Shown here: positions 14,010 through 15,022 of the stretch, in pieces
How the letters are laid out: every line of letters starts with the position of its first letter
Numbering within the stretch: position 1 is the stretch's first letter
NCBI GenBank assembly: GCA_031119515.1
Contig: JAVHXR010000002.1
Location: 1 to 15,022, forward strand
Direction of reading: 5' to 3'
DNA: 15,022 nt
From: Propionicimonas sp.
GTDB taxonomy: Bacteria; Actinomycetota; Actinomycetes; Propionibacteriales; Propionibacteriaceae
Made by a program: the position numbers and the translations under genes
The notes under the pieces: model-generated
Seen by the model: the letters and a program-made list of their open reading frames with translations, nothing else
Databases searched by the model: none
What the model was told of the DNA's origin: nothing

Positions 14010-14247
14010 TGTGCCGCCTGGCTCGTCGTGTGAATCGTGTCTCGCGCCACATGTACCCGGAATGCCCCGCGCTCTTCGCGGATGGGCTACCCAGCGGGTA
14101 GACCGGATGGGACACGTCGGGTTCATCGGAGCCTGGCGGTAGCCTCGACTCGTTCCGTCCGTCTCGGCTCTCTGATCCTCCCGGCGCACCTCATGGTCGC
14201 AAGGGCTACCGGCACATGCCGTCAGCCTCGCCGGGAGGAGGTCTGCG
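14010..14247. other. Non-coding stretch between araC-type gene and ardC-like gene
   Basis: This 238-base stretch shows no convincing gene. A short hairpin, CTACCC-AGC-GGGTAG (14087-14101), could act as a weak terminator for the AraC gene. At its right end is a strong GGGAGGAGG ribosome-binding site (14233-14241). No attachment-site repeat or promoter could be established by eye. Confidence 0.5.
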
Positions 14248-15022
14248 ATGGACGAGGAGGCACGGGCAGCGCGGGACGCGAAGCTCGATGAGCTGCATGC
14301 GCGGCTGGCTGGTGCCGTCGAGCGGGTGGTGTCCGGTGACGACTGGCGGCGTGCGCTGGAGTTCGCGGCGCGGTTCCGGTCACGCAGCTTCGGGAACACG
14401 CTGCTGATCTTCGCCCAGCACCTCGACGCCTGGGAGAAGGGCCGCGTCCCCGACCCGGAGCCGTCCTACGTCGCCGGGTACAAGCAATGGCAGTCCCTCG
14501 GCCGGCAGGTCGCCAAGGGCCAGCCCGGCTACATGATCTTCGCCCCGGTGACGGGGCGGTTCGCGTCCTCGACGCCGCAGGATGCGGAGTCCTGGCGGCG
14601 GCTCGGCCGGTTCGAGAAGCCGAAGCCGGGCGAGGCGGTGCGCTCGCGGATGATCGCGGCGAAGCCGGCCTACGTCTGGGATGCCTCGCAGACCACGGGC
14701 GATCCGCTCCCCGAGCGCCCGGTGCCCCGGCTCCTGGAAGGCGAGGCCCCGGCCGGGCTGTGGGACGGCTTGGCGGCGCTGGTCGAGGCGGACGGCTACC
14801 GGGTGCTCAGGGTCGAGCACGAAGGCATGATCCGTGGCGCGAACGGCCTGACCGACTTCCAGGCGCGCACGGTCGCGGTGCGGATGAACATGGACCCGGC
14901 CGCGCAGGTGAAGACCCTCGCGCACGAGCTCGGCCACGTCCGGCTGCACGGCCCGGACAACCCCGATTGGGCGAAGCATCGCGGGATCGGGGAGGTGGAG
15001 GCGGAGTCGGTGGCGCTGATGA
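14248..15022 (+). CDS. ArdC-like antirestriction / ImmA-IrrE-type metallopeptidase protein (partial, runs off right edge)
   Basis: The ATG follows GGGAGGAGG by 6 bases, and the frame is open to the window end, giving 258 residues. The N-terminal part matches the ArdC-like ssDNA-binding domain (DUF1738-related): FRSRSFGNTLLIFAQH (43-58), SYVAGYKQWQSLGRQVAKGQ (73-92) and GYMIFAPV. The second part has VKTLAHELGHVRLHG with the zinc motif HELGH at 226-230, followed by GEVEAESVALM supplying a probable third Glu ligand. ArdC proteins shield incoming plasmid or ICE DNA from restriction during conjugation, and actinobacterial copies are common in integrative and conjugative elements. The C-terminus is missing, so its length and any fused domain are unknown. 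It marks the start or interior of a mobile region continuing to the right. Confidence 0.88.
   Translation, partial: MDEEARAARDAKLDELHARLAGAVERVVSGDDWRRALEFAARFRSRSFGNTLLIFAQHLDAWEKGRVPDPEPSYVAGYKQWQSLGRQVAKGQPGYMIFAPVTGRFASSTPQDAESWRRLGRFEKPKPGEAVRSRMIAAKPAYVWDASQTTGDPLPERPVPRLLEGEAPAGLWDGLAALVEADGYRVLRVEHEGMIRGANGLTDFQARTVAVRMNMDPAAQVKTLAHELGHVRLHGPDNPDWAKHRGIGEVEAESVALM

Noticed and set aside
14380..14979. A 199-codon minus-strand open frame opposite the ArdC-like gene
   Set aside because: The plus-strand frame has a strong ribosome site, ArdC motifs and HELGH; the antisense product has only Arg/His/Leu-rich sequence.
1..15022. Search for tRNA, rRNA, CRISPR array, transposase, integrase and riboswitch
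   Set aside because: No regularly spaced direct repeats, cloverleaf-like sequence, DDE or tyrosine/serine recombinase motif, or known riboswitch core was recognised on either strand.

Overview
The window is about 70% GC, with tightly packed genes, frequent 4-base stop/start overlaps and GTG starts. The gene content includes a DUF3105-DUF305 pair, an actinobacterial GDSL hydrolase, a DUF998 membrane protein, an acyl-CoA oxidase-like dehydrogenase and an ArdC-type antirestriction protein. This points to a high-GC actinobacterium, probably of the Micrococcales (Microbacteriaceae-like). The genus cannot be fixed from the sequence alone.

Layout. (1) Positions 1-1512, plus strand: the tail of an unidentified gene, then two overlapping genes for membrane-anchored, His-containing exported proteins (DUF3105 and DUF305). 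(2) Positions 1654-5176, minus strand: a three-gene operon read as acyl-CoA oxidase/dehydrogenase, acyl-CoA thioesterase, SGNH/GDSL hydrolase, each joined to the next by an ATGA overlap. It looks like a catabolic module for ester or acyl-CoA substrates. (3) Positions 5512-7295, plus strand: a TetR regulator diverging from that operon, then a clear promoter with a TetR-type palindrome, a 35-codon membrane microprotein and a DMT-type transporter. (4) Positions 7292-8374, minus strand: a DUF998 multi-pass membrane protein whose stop codon interlocks with that of the transporter. (5) Positions 8495-9320: a perfect 19-bp hairpin terminator, a COG2085/F420-reductase-like NAD(P)-binding protein, and its promoter, whose 17-bp spacer is almost exactly filled by a palindrome. 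(6) Positions 9411-10303: proC (pyrroline-5-carboxylate reductase), broken in this sequence by a one-base frameshift in a G run. (7) Positions 10368-12979: an Lrp/AsnC regulator divergent from ilvE, which overlaps a ketopantoate-reductase-like gene by 8 bases. This is a branched-chain amino acid / 2-oxo-acid cluster. (8) Positions 13053-15022: an orphan AraC regulator, a non-coding stretch, and the start of an ArdC-like antirestriction protein (ssDNA-binding plus HELGH metalloprotease domains) running off the right edge. This last part probably belongs to, or borders, a conjugative or integrative element.

Most genes are ordinary chromosomal metabolism and regulation. The least explained parts are the microprotein/operator arrangement before the transporter, the two palindromic operators without an assigned regulator, the proC frameshift, and the mobile-element edge on the right. 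No rRNA, tRNA, CRISPR array, transposase or integrase was seen.
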